Assembly: GCA_030323885.1 (NCBI GenBank)
Contig: CM059194.1
Coordinates: 5,247,691 to 5,311,690 of the forward strand
Direction of reading: 5' to 3'
DNA length: 64,000 nt
DNA from: Branchipolynoe longqiensis
Lineage: Eukaryota > Annelida > Polychaeta > Phyllodocida > Polynoidae
Below, piece by piece: positions 13,001-21,765 of this stretch (position 1 is the first letter of the stretch; every line of letters begins with the position of its first letter). The notes under the pieces are model-generated. The model made no database searches. It had not been told where the DNA came from and saw only the letters and a list, made by a program, of their open reading frames with translations. The translations under genes and the position numbers were made by a program.

Positions 13001-16000
13001 TAGCAACATCTAAGGTCATATCAGGACAGGCACGACCTTAGATGTTGCTAGGACGTAAAACAAGAACAAACAAACATGAATAGATTTGTCTTCACCATTA
13101 GACAGTTTGTCGATAGAAAGCCCGAGCCTACACTTTTACGCTTGCTGGCCCCAATGCCCTGCTCCCACACACGCCCAGACAGCCCCGGTTGTCCATTGTA
13201 AGGACCATGTCCCGAATAGCCCGCCCCAAACCCTCAACCCATCCCCTTAAACCAGTATACAGAGGTGTGTGGGTGAAGCTGGGTAGGCGTTGTTCGGATG
13301 GAAGCTGGGTCTGGCTGTTGCTCGTGGACGGTCACGTGACCGTTTTGGCAGGAAAGGTTGGTGGCGCCATCCCGCGTCTCCTGTATGAAGTTCATGTGGT
13401 TCCCGCAAGGTGGCCTCACCAGATTGTGCAGGCCGCTGACTCGTTCCGTACATCAGGTGGCGCCATCAGTGTCTGCTCAGAACTTATTTAATACTAATAA
13501 TAGGCGTGTAGCCGTCGTATATCCACGCCCGGGAATTATCCATGTTAAGGCCCTGTCACATTACGGTGTATGGCGGGAGCGTATTGAAAACCTACGTAGG
13601 TCCTGTGCGTGCCGGCCTATGATGACATTTGGTGACCTTTTGGCTGGTTTTGAGCGTATGTGGAACCTATGAGGAGCGTACGAGGAGCGTGTGGGAGCGT
13701 GCTGTGACATTTTTTGACAGTTTTGATTGGCATGTGGAGCGTATGAGTAGCGTACGCATAGTGTATGCGCGTATGAGTAGCGTGCATACGCTGTGCATAC
13801 GCTGTGCATACGCTAGGAGTACGCTCCCATACGCAACTCGTAGGTTATGCGTACGCTACATACGCTAGAGATACGCTAGAGATACGCCGGTGACACAAGT
13901 TGAGCGTATGAAAAACCTATGCTGGCATACCCCTAGCGTACGAGGAGCGTATGCCGGCGTATGAGGAGCGTATGTCGGCGTATGAGTAGCGTATGGGCCA
14001 TACGCTCTCATAGGTCGAGATTTTTTTAGCATGCACAAAAAAATGTGGACGGACGGATTTATGAAAGCGTATGGCGGCATATGCCTCATAAGCCGGCATC
14101 TGGCGGCGTATGAGTAGCGTATGGGTAGCGTATGCGTAGCGTATGAGTAGCGTATACAGCATATGCCGACGTATATGACGTAACGCGCATACGCCGCCAT
14201 ACGCTCCCGCAAAAAACCCTAATGTGACAGCCCCTTTAGGGATAACATGTCCAGTTGTGTTAATATAATAATTGTTGTCACTCCCTCTCCATAATATCTC
14301 TTCTCTAGATGTACCTCTCATGACTAACCCGATATAGTTATTTTACTATGGCTAAGGATGTGAAATCAGGATGTTCACCATTTCTTCTTTATTTATATAT
14401 ATATATTAAAGCAGTCCAGTAAGTGAATGCAGGGCCGCTGAGGCATGGGTCAGCAGGTGGCGCCACGTGCTCAGGTCATGAGGAACTAGTAGATGATCTA
14501 ATGAGTAGGTGACCAGCTGATGACTTAGTGGCTGGGGGAGTAGATGAATCTTCCGGCTTATTATACTCGTATAATGGCTTATACAACATATATATATATA
14601 TTGTACTAAGCATGTTACTTTCGTTAAATGTAAATAAATGTGTTGGAAGACCAGTGCCTCAAACTAGATGGGATGGCCAAATGAGTTGAGCATTCATCTC
14701 CCTTTTTTTTTGGTAGATTGTGGGATTCGAATGCACTAGTTAGAATCCTGGTCAAGTCAAAGCAATGACTTATAAATTGATACTTGTCATTTCCTAGCCA
14801 GGCACTCGGCATTGTTGGGATAGGGCAAGGACTGGTTGGCTCAGTGTCAGGATAATGTGACTGAGTGGATAATGGTCAGATAATGGTGCTGGTAGCCTTG
14901 TCTCCCAGTGGAGCAGCACTATAAAGTCGCCATGAGTGACCACTGTCACAAGTCAGTACCCGTCCTGATATGACAGGACGTAAAACTCCAACAACCAACC
15001 AACCAACACCTCAGTGATGAAAAAGACTTCAGAGGGAATTAATATATTTACCAAAGAAATGCTGACCGTCCTAGTTCATATCCAATTCCTGTATGGTAAC
15101 CTTTTGTTGTTGAACACTGAGTTCTATTAGGTGAAAATCACAATTGAAATGCCATGGTTGAGAGGGAGGAGGAAGCTGGAGGAAGATCTCCATTTCTTCT
15201 TGCCACTGAATACTACGCTTTGTGATCTCAACATGTAACAAGTTGTAATTTTATGCTTAACTCAGATTTTGTATTTCCTTTAGTGGCCTACCCTGGGGTT
15301 AATTCCTTCACCAAGAAATGCATCTGTGAGGCTCAGAAAAAGGGTAGGTGTTGCCTAGTTACATTGAGAAGTGTAGCTTAATTTAGCAACACACGTGAAT
15401 ATATATACATACATATACAGTGAGACCCTGTTATAATGCTACCATTGGGATCCATATAATGTCATCGCAAACAGAGTGGGACCATGCTCAATTGGGGTTC
15501 AGTTTATTGAATTACCTTGGAATTAAGGAATTCTGGGTTCAATGAATCATCCCGTTATATCAGAATTTGCTTATCCTTGAACTCCATATCTTCACATGTG
15601 TACGGAAACTGATAACCTGATATGACCTATATCTCCGGCATCGGAAAGATATTCTGGAGGTTGAAAAGGTTCAGAGACGTGCAACAAAATTAGTTGCAGT
15701 TGAAAAGGACCTACCCTATGAACAAAGGCTTAGGGAATTGCAACTTCCTACCCTTTCCTACAGAAGGAAAAGAAGTGACATAATTGAAGTATTTAAAATT
15801 ATGAAGGGTTTTGATAAAAAATAGATATGAACAAATTTTTCACCTTGAATAAAAGAGAAGGCAGTCGGGGCCATACTCTCAAACTAGTAAAACCCAGAGC
15901 CATTTCAAAGTTACGGCAACACAGTTTCTCAAACAGGATCATAAATATATGGAACAGTCTACCAAAAAATGTTATGCCGAGTCAATTAATTAATTCAAGA

Positions 16001-19000
16001 ATAGATTAGAAAAAGCATGGGCTGATGATCCAGGGAAATTTGACCCCTTATTCACCACATGCTACTAATTATTCCTTGTGTTGCTTATTTACTTGCACTC
16101 AAGCAAAAATGAGAGAAAAATAAGTGTTCACACTTCCTGTCTACCTTTCGCTATATCGCTATATCAATCTGTTGCATTGTGACAAACCCAGGATACCAGA
16201 CTACGCTGTTCGGACGCCGACGCCAGCTGCCCCACATTCGCCATCCGGCCTTCAATGTGCGCGCGCAGGCAGAACGCCAAGCCGTCAACTTCTGTGTCCA
16301 GGGTACGTCACTTCCGGTTTGACCGCTTCCCCGTTGGTTACCCGCGTTGCCAGTAGTGGTTCCCCGGTTTCATAAGTATATTAATCCTCCATCGGTGATG
16401 ATGATAGCAGCAAGTCATCATTTGTTGTGAACTCCTCAATGATCGATTGAGTCCAATATGTGCTCAGAATGTGCAGTGGCACATTGGATATATCAGATAA
16501 TGGTGCTGGTAGCCTTGTCTCCTAGTGGGTCAGCAGTATAAAGTCGCCATCAGTGTGCCCCCATACTTGCCGCTGCTCGACTTTCGCTCCTTAGTATATT
16601 CGAAACAGTAATACTTCAAGGAGACCTCCGGGTTCCCACCACCAAAAGTGTCGAAACCAGTTTTAGCTGCTAATGTACGGACCGCCAGGTCGTACCTTCC
16701 ATGTGCTGTGTCTTTATACTGGTTGGCGTTGGCCTTACTGGAGATATAACCGATATGGTTAAAGTTCCATAGTCCGATGGTTTTGAATTTCTGAATTTTT
16801 CTGAGATAAATATATTAGATCAATCACTAGTATCTACTTTACATTAGTTCAAAGTTACTTTTACTTTAAATGGTAAACCTTTGAGATATTTTGAGTGCAA
16901 ACATGGAAAATTAGTTTTGGCAAGCTTGCCAAAACTCTGACACCATAGACTTCTGCAGTAACAGGTTCTGTTAAATTGACGCAGTATTGCCTTCTATGCA
17001 GAAACAAATGCTTAATAAGTGCATCAGTATCTAAGTTAGATATGTCAAATCAAATCTAGATGATTGGTTTGGTTTAGAAAATTTGATATTTCATCGGACT
17101 ATGCAGCTTTAAACAAAGGAAGAAATCTGGGCCAACAATGAACGAATATGGCGGACCGTCGGCCGAACCCACCGTTTTGGCGCCAACATAGGGCACTCCC
17201 GGGCTCGCAGGCACCGGCCATTGATTGGACAATATCTAAATTTCCATATCGAGCCCCTGCCTCTAATAAATTATTAATTACAAATGTTTAATAAGTGCAT
17301 CAGTATCTAACTACATTTTTTGGATTGGCGTCTACATGCTTTTGCGCCTGAACTTTTATATATAATGCTATATATATATATATATATATATATAATGATG
17401 TGAAGTGGGCGAGACTACTCGACCGGTGGAAATGCGGGCAGGGCTGACTAGCCCGCATTCTGAGATGCGGGCTATTCACCAGGCTCGCATCTCGGAATGC
17501 GGGCAGGGCTGACTAGCCCGCATTCTGAGATGTGGGCTACTCACCAGGCTCGCATTTGCCACCATTTGCGGGGCCGGGTTCCCTGCTGTAAGGCGTTGCT
17601 GGGATACGTCAATTGTGACTATCCTAGCAACGGTAGGAGGTCGGGCGTTCGGACCCGGACCCATCGGACGTGTTTTGGCATGCTCCGATGTTTTAGCCGA
17701 GATTTAGGATTTGATTGTGGAAATTCAAAACTTATTTAACTTAATTATTTGGGAGGGAATTTACCTATTCATATATGTTCTATTGCCAAACCATATTGTT
17801 AGTATAGGGTAAGAATAAAGCACTGAGCTCCTAAGAAGTGGTTGGAACGTTCCTTGCATTCTTTACTATTCTCCAGACTTATATTATTAACCGCTATGGT
17901 CAACTTCATATTGCTATTTGATTGCTCTATAAATGTATTTAATTAAGGGCCTTCCGCCCCACAGTCTGTATGGAGTCGAACTCTCTACCTCTGATATTAA
18001 CCACATTGCTAGCCAAGGGTCAAGCTAGCAGGAAGGCAGATAACCGGCAGCGGGAGGCACAAGACATTCACATGGAAACAATTATGTATTAACACGTAGG
18101 CTCACCTTAAGCGGGGGTGGAATAGCCCGACGGTTAAATATGTATATATATAGGGGTTACTTTTGGGGCCACCTGAAGGATAACATAAGTAAACTAAGAT
18201 GAGATAACTAATGTGATGGTGTTGTACCCACAGGCTCAGCAGCAGACTTGTGCAAAGCAGCCATGATCCTGGTCGAGCGGCAACTTGTCTCACACTCACA
18301 CCTGGAAGCCAGGTAGACCCTTTTCACACTTAGACAACATATTTTTTTTAATTGGTGATCATCCCCGCCCGTGCCTGAAAAATCGCCCGTCCCTGAATAT
18401 TGTTATTTATATATATTTTTGTTGAACTTAAAAATCTGTCGGCTACACCAATTCAACTTTCGTATCAATTTTTCAGTCAGAGTTCGAACCCAGGAGTTTG
18501 AATCCCATGACCTACCAGAACGGGAGGCGGACACTCAACTCATTCGGCCATCGCATCTGGTTACATATGTCTATATCAAAAATAAAAATTAAAACCGCCT
18601 GCCCGACCCTCATTCTTATTTTAAAAGGATGCTCACCAATCTGTGTTTTTATTTGGCTTTAGAGTTGCATAATCTGATTATTTTGAGGTGTTTTTCTTAT
18701 AAATAGATACATACTGTAGTTGTCTGCACTGACCTCTCGGGCAAAAAGCCACGTAGACGGGCAGGAGTGTTTCATGGAGCAGGGTTTGTAAGGGTTCTTT
18801 CACACTTGGAAAGTCCTGTAATTTGATAATTGAGGAATCCAGGCCTGGAAAACCTTGGAATTTGTCTAAGGATCCTTGAAAAATGGAAAAGAAAACTTCA
18901 TTGTCTTTCTTTTCAATGCCTATATTCTTTTTGTTTAAATCATAAATATATGGGGTGCTATGCACATTTCTTCTTATTCATTAATCAGCGATGTTTTGTA

Positions 19001-20971
19001 TTTAAAGTAAAGTTTTGTGGCTTTAATTGTTATCCTGCCTCTTGATTTTTATATTAAAACTACACATACATTCATTGTTATTTTTTATGCTTATTTACAC
19101 TTTGCATCTTACGCAGTGACTCGACTATGAATACAGCCATGTTTCAAGCTACTTTAACTTAATAAACGTCTTAAAAACGTCCTGGAATTTTTCACTGAAA
19201 GGTCCTTGGAAGTCTTTGAATTTGATTTCAACTTATCTCCTAACCCACCACAAAGATCCATTGACCTAGTCACAATATGATAAGCGGGCGTTGCTTTATT
19301 ATGCCTAGTAAAGTCACTGGGGAGTCACTTTATTATGGGAATCAGAATATTATCTCACACTGTGTCAATCGATTTGCTACACTGTTAGGCTTTGGGAATC
19401 TTACTGGTCATCTCAAAATCGTTGTACATAAAACACTTGTAAAGTCGCCGGCTGGTGGTGTGGGTGGTGTGGACAAGCCAAGGGAAAGCAATACAGGTAA
19501 TGAAGGAAAATAGGTGAAGAGTGAAAGTAGGAGAGCGAGACTCCTTCATTTATTACTTTATATAGGTTTTCTAGAATCCAAGATGGCAGTGGTCACATGG
19601 TTCAATCCACCAATCAGAGTACAATCTGCTGTATCCAAGGCCTTGTTATGCTGGCTACAGTGCCTTGTAGTGGCCAATGATCCATAAATAACACCATGGG
19701 GGGAGGGGGTATGTGAGGTGACTCTTCCAAAGAGTATATCTAGTATATCTAGGAAGTGACACTCCTCCAAAGACTATTTTACTATACAATTTCTATACCT
19801 AATGAGTAATAGTTTACCAACTTCACACATCCCTCATATGCCTTTGGTTTTTATATATTACCTTTTATCATTATATAGACAGTTTGCAATTTATTATAGT
19901 AATTTCACATAGGTCCTCATGCATTATATCGGAAAATTTTACAATGTACTCTGATACTAAAAGGTAAATGATGACAACATTGAAAACAATGCTATTTTCT
20001 CAGTATTAGGCCACATACAACAAATACTTATTTAATGTCCACCCATTACAATTTGTTCAGGTCGGGTGTTAGGCGTTTATTTATATTGTGTGTGTAGAAT
20101 GGCAGTGTACCGGAAGAAGAAAACAAACCATGGTATTCATCGTCAGAAGGCACGATAGAAAGGCAGAGAAGACCATAGACACTTTCTAGCTAGAAATTTA
20201 ACAAGAAAAACATTAAAATTACTATAAATTTGTTATTCAACTGAAAGCTCAACTACATGTATTTCATGTGACATTTAAATGTTCCTTTGAGTTTTAATAT
20301 TGTTTTCTTTATCTGGCCTTATATTTGTTGTTAGGCTGTTGCTCCAAATCCATGATGAGCTCCTGTTTGAGGTGAATAACGATCACTTTCAAGAGGTTGC
20401 AGGTAGGTCAACCACTTTTTTTTTTTTAATTGTTTAATCCACTGCCCTGAATATACTGTTTTTTAAGGTTGCTTAGTCTGATGGTTTTGACTTTCTATCA
20501 TTTACTGAGATAAATATATTAGGTTGATCATTATCACCTATTTTACTTTAGTTAGAAGTAACTATTATTTTAAATCGCTAACTTTTGAGATATTTGAAGT
20601 GCAAACAGGCCAAATTAATTTTGGCAACCATGCCAACATTCTGACACAATAAGCTTCTGTAGTAACAGATTCCATGAAATTGCCCCAGTATTCCCTTCTG
20701 TGTGGAGACAAATGTTTAATTAGTGCACCCGTATCTAAGTGAGATATGTAGAATCAGATGTAGATAATTGTTTCAAATGTTGGCAGCTATGTCTGAACAT
20801 ATCGCATTTATTTTTCTTTTGCCTCTAGACATCATCAAGACCACAATGGAGGACCGTGACGCCCTGTGTGGTTCCTTCGTCCGCCTCCAGGTGCCACTAG
20901 CGGTCTCACTCGCTCATGGTCACTTATGGGGTCACATGACACCCTACGTGAGGTCCTCCACCTGCACATGA
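920..20971 (+). CDS. POLN: DNA polymerase nu, C-terminal polymerase domain (partial, 11 exons)
   Basis: Join 920-1075, 2461-2644, 2770-2847, 3697-3811, 6121-6203, 8628-8699, 15284-15343, 16192-16302, 18234-18312, 20335-20402, 20829-20971. The total of 1149 nt gives 382 residues plus stop, and all junction phases agree. A-family DNA polymerases copy DNA in the nucleus; POLN is a low-fidelity translesion/repair enzyme related to POLQ. Visible landmarks: template-grip motif [14 protein letters not shown], motif A ([14 protein letters not shown]) with its catalytic Asp, the O-helix [34 protein letters not shown], and motif [12 protein letters not shown] with the HDE triad. Choice of POLN over POLQ rests on my recall of the human protein: the KSTYVDGIL stretch, a Tyr in the O-helix (Phe in many bacterial enzymes), and the C-terminal [15 protein letters not shown]. 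The 5' part of the gene lies left of the window. No helicase domain is visible. The introns are full of SINEs, MITEs and minisatellites. Confidence 0.93.
1574..1903 (+). mobile_element. tRNA-derived SINE (family A), full length
   Basis: 5' tRNA-like head with box A (TGGCCGAATCGCGTAGAGCG) and box B (GGGAGTTCAATTCCC), a body with TCAGGATAATGGGACTGAG, and a 3' end TTAGATGTTACCATGATG with an ACCAACC tail. Same family as the copies listed below. Confidence 0.9.
1904..2070 (-). mobile_element. SINE family A, 5'-truncated, inverted next to the previous copy
   Basis: Minus-strand copy containing the tail and body but no tRNA head. It meets the preceding + copy tail to tail. Confidence 0.85.
2099..2402 (-). 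mobile_element. AGTCCGATG-family MITE, minus copy with an insertion
   Basis: Fragments 2099-2165 and about 2330-2402 match the body and end of the ~350-bp MITE (see 34737-35081). Between them lies a second SINE-like piece with an inverted tRNA-type box A (ctaaccattacacca). Confidence 0.7.
2172..2262 (-). mobile_element. Second tRNA-derived SINE family (family B), fragment
   Basis: The reverse complement has TGGTGTAATGGTTAGCACAC (box A) followed by a tail like GCAATATTTCCCATTTTCAT. It matches the longer copy at 36672-36835. Confidence 0.55.
2461..2644 (+). CDS. POLN: POLN exon with TGR template-grip motif
   Basis: Acceptor ttacctgaag, donor ATTG|gtcagt (phase 1). It encodes [11 protein letters not shown] and [15 protein letters not shown], the conserved thumb/palm segment of A-family polymerases. 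An alternative acceptor at 2432 keeps the frame but would add residues absent from human POLN as I remember it; the 2461 start joins phase 0 to the previous exon. Confidence 0.87.
2770..2847 (+). CDS. POLN: POLN exon before motif A
   Basis: Acceptor gttccag, donor GCCG|gtaaca. It encodes [19 protein letters not shown]; the last G starts the motif A Asp codon completed by the next exon. Confidence 0.88.
3112..3232 (+). mobile_element. pogo/Tigger-like MITE fragment
   Basis: Starts TA|CAGTAAAACCTCTCTAAGCG, a typical pogo-type terminal repeat, followed by two direct copies of a ~30-bp block with ATATCGATCGCTTTATTTGG. Truncated at the right. Confidence 0.6.
3349..3680 (+). mobile_element. SINE family A, full length
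   Basis: tRNA head with box A and box B (GGGAGTTCGAATCCC), family body, tail CCAACAACCAACC. It ends about 15 bp before the acceptor of the POLN motif A exon. Confidence 0.92.
3697..3811 (+). CDS. POLN: POLN exon with catalytic motif A
   Basis: Acceptor ctattcag, donor CAGTG|gtaagt (phase 2). Completes the catalytic Asp and encodes [18 protein letters not shown]. Most A-family enzymes have a Ser-Gln-Ile-Glu core; here Gln replaces Ser while the steric-gate Glu is kept. A SINE tail ends about 15 bp before the acceptor, and the donor is followed by a tandem array of donor-like sequences. Confidence 0.92.
3812..4190 (+). repeat. 41-bp minisatellite of splice-donor-like units
   Basis: About nine units of ~41 bp, each with AACTCAGTGGTAAGTGTC. 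The array starts directly at the real POLN donor CTCAGTG|gtaagt, so each unit repeats a donor-like sequence. Confidence 0.9.
4195..4300 (+). repeat. Dispersed ~105-bp repeat (TTTTCC..GGTGGAAAT)
   Basis: Single copy beginning GACCTTTTCCGCAGGGCAT and ending GGTGGTGGAAATCATTGATAA. Related copies are at 26728-27025 and 30235-30313. Confidence 0.65.
4339..4668 (-). mobile_element. SINE family A, full length
   Basis: Minus-strand copy from the tail (GTTTTACGTCCTAGCAACATC on +) to the tRNA head (TTCGGCCATCCCGTCTGG on +). Confidence 0.9.
4685..4990 (+). mobile_element. AGTCCGATG-family MITE, 5'-truncated
   Basis: Contains the family body ATCATTAGGTTGATCATTAT, TTTGAAGTAACCTTG and GGCATGCTTGTCAAAACGCT, and a decayed right end ACTATGCTCCTTTAAAG. 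Confidence 0.75.
5085..6106 (+). mobile_element. Composite of AGTCCGATG-family MITE copies
   Basis: A right end at 5085-5142, a left-end copy at 5148-5385, and a further copy at 5645-6106 whose internal right half (TGCTTAATAAGTGCATCAG to CGGACTATGCAG) is partly duplicated. The right end finishes about 15 bp before the POLN O-helix exon. Confidence 0.7.
5395..5640. repeat. GC-richer insertion with an internal ~90-bp duplication
   Basis: Two imperfect direct copies of a block containing CACAAGGGAACAGTCTGTGG and ATACACGGCCT lie between the flanking MITE pieces. Origin not recognised. Confidence 0.5.
6121..6203 (+). CDS. POLN: POLN exon with O-helix (motif B)
   Basis: Acceptor gcttgccag, donor GGCAG|gtaagt. 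It encodes [16 protein letters not shown]; the Arg, Lys, Tyr and Tyr-Gly positions that bind the incoming nucleotide are present. The end of a MITE lies about 15 bp before the acceptor. Confidence 0.93.
6235..6480 (+). mobile_element. SINE family A, 3'-truncated
   Basis: tRNA head (CTGGCCGAGTCGGTAGAGTG) and body up to the CAGTATAAA segment. It is followed at once by an inverted partner. Confidence 0.85.
6488..7235 (-). mobile_element. SINE family A, partial, split by a MITE
   Basis: Minus-strand SINE body at 6488-6621 that resumes at 7193-7235 (GTGACAAGTGTCAATTTTG) on the other side of the MITE at 6624-7190. Confidence 0.8.
6624..7190. mobile_element. 567-bp MITE with AAGCCCCGTTCACAC ends
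   Basis: Terminal inverted repeats AAGCCCCGTTCACACT / GTGTGAACGGGGCTT, flanked by TA on both sides (6622-6623, 7191-7192). The interior repeats the motif TAGTTCGCCT/AAGTCGCCTCATCTAGTT in both orientations. No transposase; non-autonomous. Confidence 0.85.
7513..7700. mobile_element. pogo/Tigger-like MITE
   Basis: Inverted ends CAGTAAAACCTCTCTAACCG and TTTAGAGAGTTTTTACTG, about 186 bp, of pogo/Tigger type. Internal CCGACCACCTCC repeats. Confidence 0.75.
7730..8500. other. Unrecognised GC-richer intron segment
   Basis: It contains a short inverted repeat (AAGCAAGCAGGAG / TATGCTTGCTT region) and compositional change but no domain, RNA or repeat family I can name. Confidence 0.3.
8628..8699 (+). 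CDS. POLN: POLN exon (fingers)
   Basis: Acceptor tcacacag, donor TTAG|gtaaga. It encodes [12 protein letters not shown] and a helix ending ILSFL, continuing the fingers subdomain. Confidence 0.88.
8805..8877 (-). tRNA. tRNA-Lys (anticodon CTT)
   Basis: 73-nt cloverleaf on the minus strand. The acceptor stem pairs GCCCGGT with ATTGGGC, D arm TAGCTCAGTCGGTAGAGC, anticodon loop with CTT flanked by GGGACT and AATCCC, T arm with GGTTCGAGCC. Box A and box B are consensus and a TTTTT run follows about 10 nt past the 3' end, as a Pol III terminator should. It has no intron, lies antisense in a POLN intron and is not attached to a SINE body, so it looks like a genuine gene rather than a SINE head. 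Confidence 0.93.
9470..10768. repeat. 56-bp minisatellite, about 23 copies
   Basis: Unit contains ACTTAACCAGCATGACAACC and GGTTGCTTCTAATTACCTTA; spacing is 56 bp. Units differ at a few fixed sites (TTTGATGG / TTCGGTGG / TTCTGTGG and TAGTAC / TAATAC). It lies in a POLN intron. Confidence 0.95.
12144..12980 (+). mobile_element. SINE family A interrupted by a MITE
   Basis: The head and body run 12144-12411; the 3' end TTAGATGTTG resumes at 12978 after the MITE. The head has lost part of its box B region. Confidence 0.85.
12412..12977. mobile_element. 566-bp MITE with TGGTGCTGTCACATTACG ends
   Basis: Inverted ends TGGTGCTGTCACATTACGAC / CGTAATGTGACAGCACCA, target duplication TTA (12409-12411 and 12978-12980). 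A TWA-like 3-bp duplication suggests PIF/Harbinger mobilisation (inference). The interior is rich in CGACGT/ACGCGC motifs and contains a SINE tail piece at 12757-12803. Confidence 0.9.
12990..13061. repeat. Perfect 28-bp inverted repeat formed by two SINE tails
   Basis: Arms 12990-13017 and 13034-13061 (GTTTTACGTCCTAGCAACAT... and its exact complement) with a 16-nt loop. Confidence 0.92.
13085..13500. other. Unrecognised GC-rich intron segment with open frames
   Basis: Open on + from 13189 to 13491 (100 codons), with GGTGGCGCCATC repeated at about 13360 and 13456. No family recognised and both strands are open, so I do not call it a gene. Confidence 0.3.
13548..14235. mobile_element. 688-bp MITE packed with GCGTATGAGTAGCGTA motifs
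   Basis: Inverted ends AGGCCCTGTCACATTACGG / TAATGTGACAGCCCCT, target duplication TTA (13545-13547, 14236-14238). The interior holds dozens of copies of GCGTATG/CATACGC in both orientations. Same end type as 12412-12977. Non-autonomous. Confidence 0.9.
14663..15006 (+). mobile_element. SINE family A
   Basis: Head ACTAGATGGGATGGCCAAAT, with a T-run and extra bases inserted near box B, then a normal body and a CCAACAACCAACCAACC tail. Confidence 0.88.
15284..15343 (+). CDS. POLN: POLN short exon
   Basis: Acceptor tttccttta-g, donor AAGG|gtaggt, 60 nt. It encodes [20 protein letters not shown], the helix before the GRRR segment. The upstream intron (8700-15283) is the longest in the gene and holds the tRNA gene, the 56-bp minisatellite and three repeat insertions. 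Confidence 0.85.
15410..15560 (+). mobile_element. pogo-like transposon end fragment
   Basis: TACAGTGAGACCCTGTTATAA resembles a pogo/Tigger terminal repeat; no matching right end was identified. Confidence 0.4.
15620..16075 (+). pseudogene. LINE reverse-transcriptase ORF, C-terminal relic
   Basis: Broken open frames encode [40 protein letters not shown] and, after stops, [13 protein letters not shown], the typical C-terminal tail of CR1/Jockey-type LINE ORF2. In-frame stops near 15820 make it a dead 5'-truncated copy. It lies in the POLN intron just before the exon at 16192. Confidence 0.8.
16192..16302 (+). CDS. POLN: POLN exon with GRRR and QAERQAVNF motifs
   Basis: Acceptor caaacccag, donor CCAGG|gtacgt. 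It encodes [10 protein letters not shown] and [15 protein letters not shown], hallmark sequences of A-family polymerases between motifs B and C. It is read in a different frame from the longest open frame here, but the phase fits both neighbouring exons. Confidence 0.92.
16494..16558 (+). mobile_element. SINE family A fragment
   Basis: Matches the SINE body around GGTGCTGGTAGCCTTGTCTC and CAGTATAAAGTCGCCAT. Confidence 0.65.
16757..17112 (+). mobile_element. AGTCCGATG-family MITE, near full length
   Basis: Starts AAAGTTCCATAGTCCGATGG, ends CATCGGACTATGCAGCTTTAA, with the whole family body between. It resembles the copy at 5645-6106 most closely. Confidence 0.85.
17367..17394. repeat. (TA)n microsatellite
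   Basis: Uninterrupted TA run. Confidence 0.9.
17425..17562. repeat. Two-copy ~68-bp tandem repeat
   Basis: Two direct copies of a block with GCGGGCAGGGCTGACTAGCC and CTCACCAGGCTCGCAT; it contains short inverted CCCGCATT/AATGCGGG arms. Confidence 0.75.
18234..18312 (+). CDS. POLN: POLN exon (AADLCK helix)
   Basis: Acceptor acccacag, donor GCCAG|gtagac (phase 2). It encodes [17 protein letters not shown], the conserved A-D-(L/I)-x-K helix before motif C. Confidence 0.92.
18478..18563 (-). mobile_element. SINE family A head fragment
   Basis: Minus-strand tRNA-like head only (ACTCATTCGGCCATCGCATC on +). Confidence 0.65.
18790..19220. mobile_element. Dispersed repeat with AATTCCAGG-type ends
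   Basis: Starts TTTCACACTTGGAAAGTCC and ends GGAATTTTTCACTGAAAGGT; it shares AAATTCCAGG, TTTATTAAATTAAAGT and CATTGTTATTTTTTATGC features with 37790-37980 and 38680-39027. Probably a MITE. Confidence 0.55.
19230..20334. other. POLN intron, little recognised
   Basis: Contains a segment (about 19500-19790) that resembles 28920-29330 in layout (a run of GAGAGCGAGACTCC, then TTTATTACTTTATATAGG), possibly a dispersed element; otherwise AT-rich. Confidence 0.35.
20335..20402 (+). CDS. POLN: POLN exon with catalytic motif C
   Basis: Acceptor tgttgttag, donor GCAG|gtaggt. It encodes [13 protein letters not shown]; the His-Asp-Glu metal-binding core is intact, arguing for an active polymerase. Confidence 0.94.
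20465..20790 (+). mobile_element. AGTCCGATG-family MITE, right end missing
   Basis: GTTGCTTAGTCTGATGGTTT at the left and the family body to about AGATGTAGATAATTG. It fills most of the short intron before the last POLN exon. Confidence 0.75.
20829..20971 (+). CDS. POLN: POLN terminal coding exon
   Basis: Acceptor gcctctag; runs to TGA at 20969-20971. It encodes the last helix and [19 protein letters not shown], matching the polymerase nu ending, then a short unique tail. A candidate AATAAA lies near 21258. Confidence 0.9.
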
Positions 20972-21299
20972 AGCCTTCGTGCATTTAGGCGCGACTGCAA
21001 TTGACCAATTTCATATGACGTCAGCACATGTATTTAGGTCAGTGCACGCGCTGCTTGGCTGCAGGAAAACATCCGGTCACTGCAAACTCAATGGCTATGA
21101 GCTCAGAATATCCCAACTTTCATTATTATCTCTGCTTTTAATACTTTCAGAGAAAATTGCCGTTAAGTTAAATTAAATACTTCAGATCTTCCTCTTCAAT
21201 CGCGCAATAATATATTTTTAATCGACTCAGTGAAAGCTTTTAAATTAATTTTGCTAAAATAAATGCTCTGCATAGACATAGCATTGCTGCAGCACAAAT

Positions 21300-21765
21300 C
21301 ATTGCAGTGTTTACCCTTCGCGGGCTAGTCAGCAAACTCAGTGCATTGTCAATGGTCGTAAGCAATCTTCATACAGAAAAAGTGAAATATCTCTAAAACT
21401 ACACCACTTAGACACAAATCGCTTAGAACACATATAGAAAACATATTTAACGAATAGATTATCTTAAATTCATAAGGTTAGGGTTCTGCATTTCTATTAA
21501 TTTTGAATAAAACCTACGTTTTGCACTACGCATGACACCGGCAAACTCACTGGCAGTGAACAATCTTCATACAGAAAAAGTGAAATATCTCTCAAACCAC
21601 ACCACTTACACACAATCCACTTGGACAACATGTAGAAAACATATTCACCGAATAGATTATATTAAATTTATATGGTTACGGTTCTTCATTTCTATTAATT
21701 TTGAATAAAACAAACGTTTTGCACTGCGCGTACCGGCAAACTCAGTGGCAGTGTGCATTCCTTCT
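21300..21765. repeat. ~200-bp satellite, about 2.3 copies
   Basis: Direct repeats ~198 bp apart, with AATCTTCATACAGAAAAAGT, GGTTAGGGTTCTGCATTTCT and TTTTGAATAAAA. Same sequence at 39560-40220 and 63480-64000. Confidence 0.88.

Noticed and set aside
13561..14321. ORFs rich in Tyr-Ala-Arg-Tyr repeats
   Set aside because: They are translations of the GCGTATG motif field of a MITE.
21478..21490. Telomere-like GGTTAGGGTT in the ~200-bp satellite
   Set aside because: A single hexamer per 200-bp unit, not a tandem TTAGGG array.
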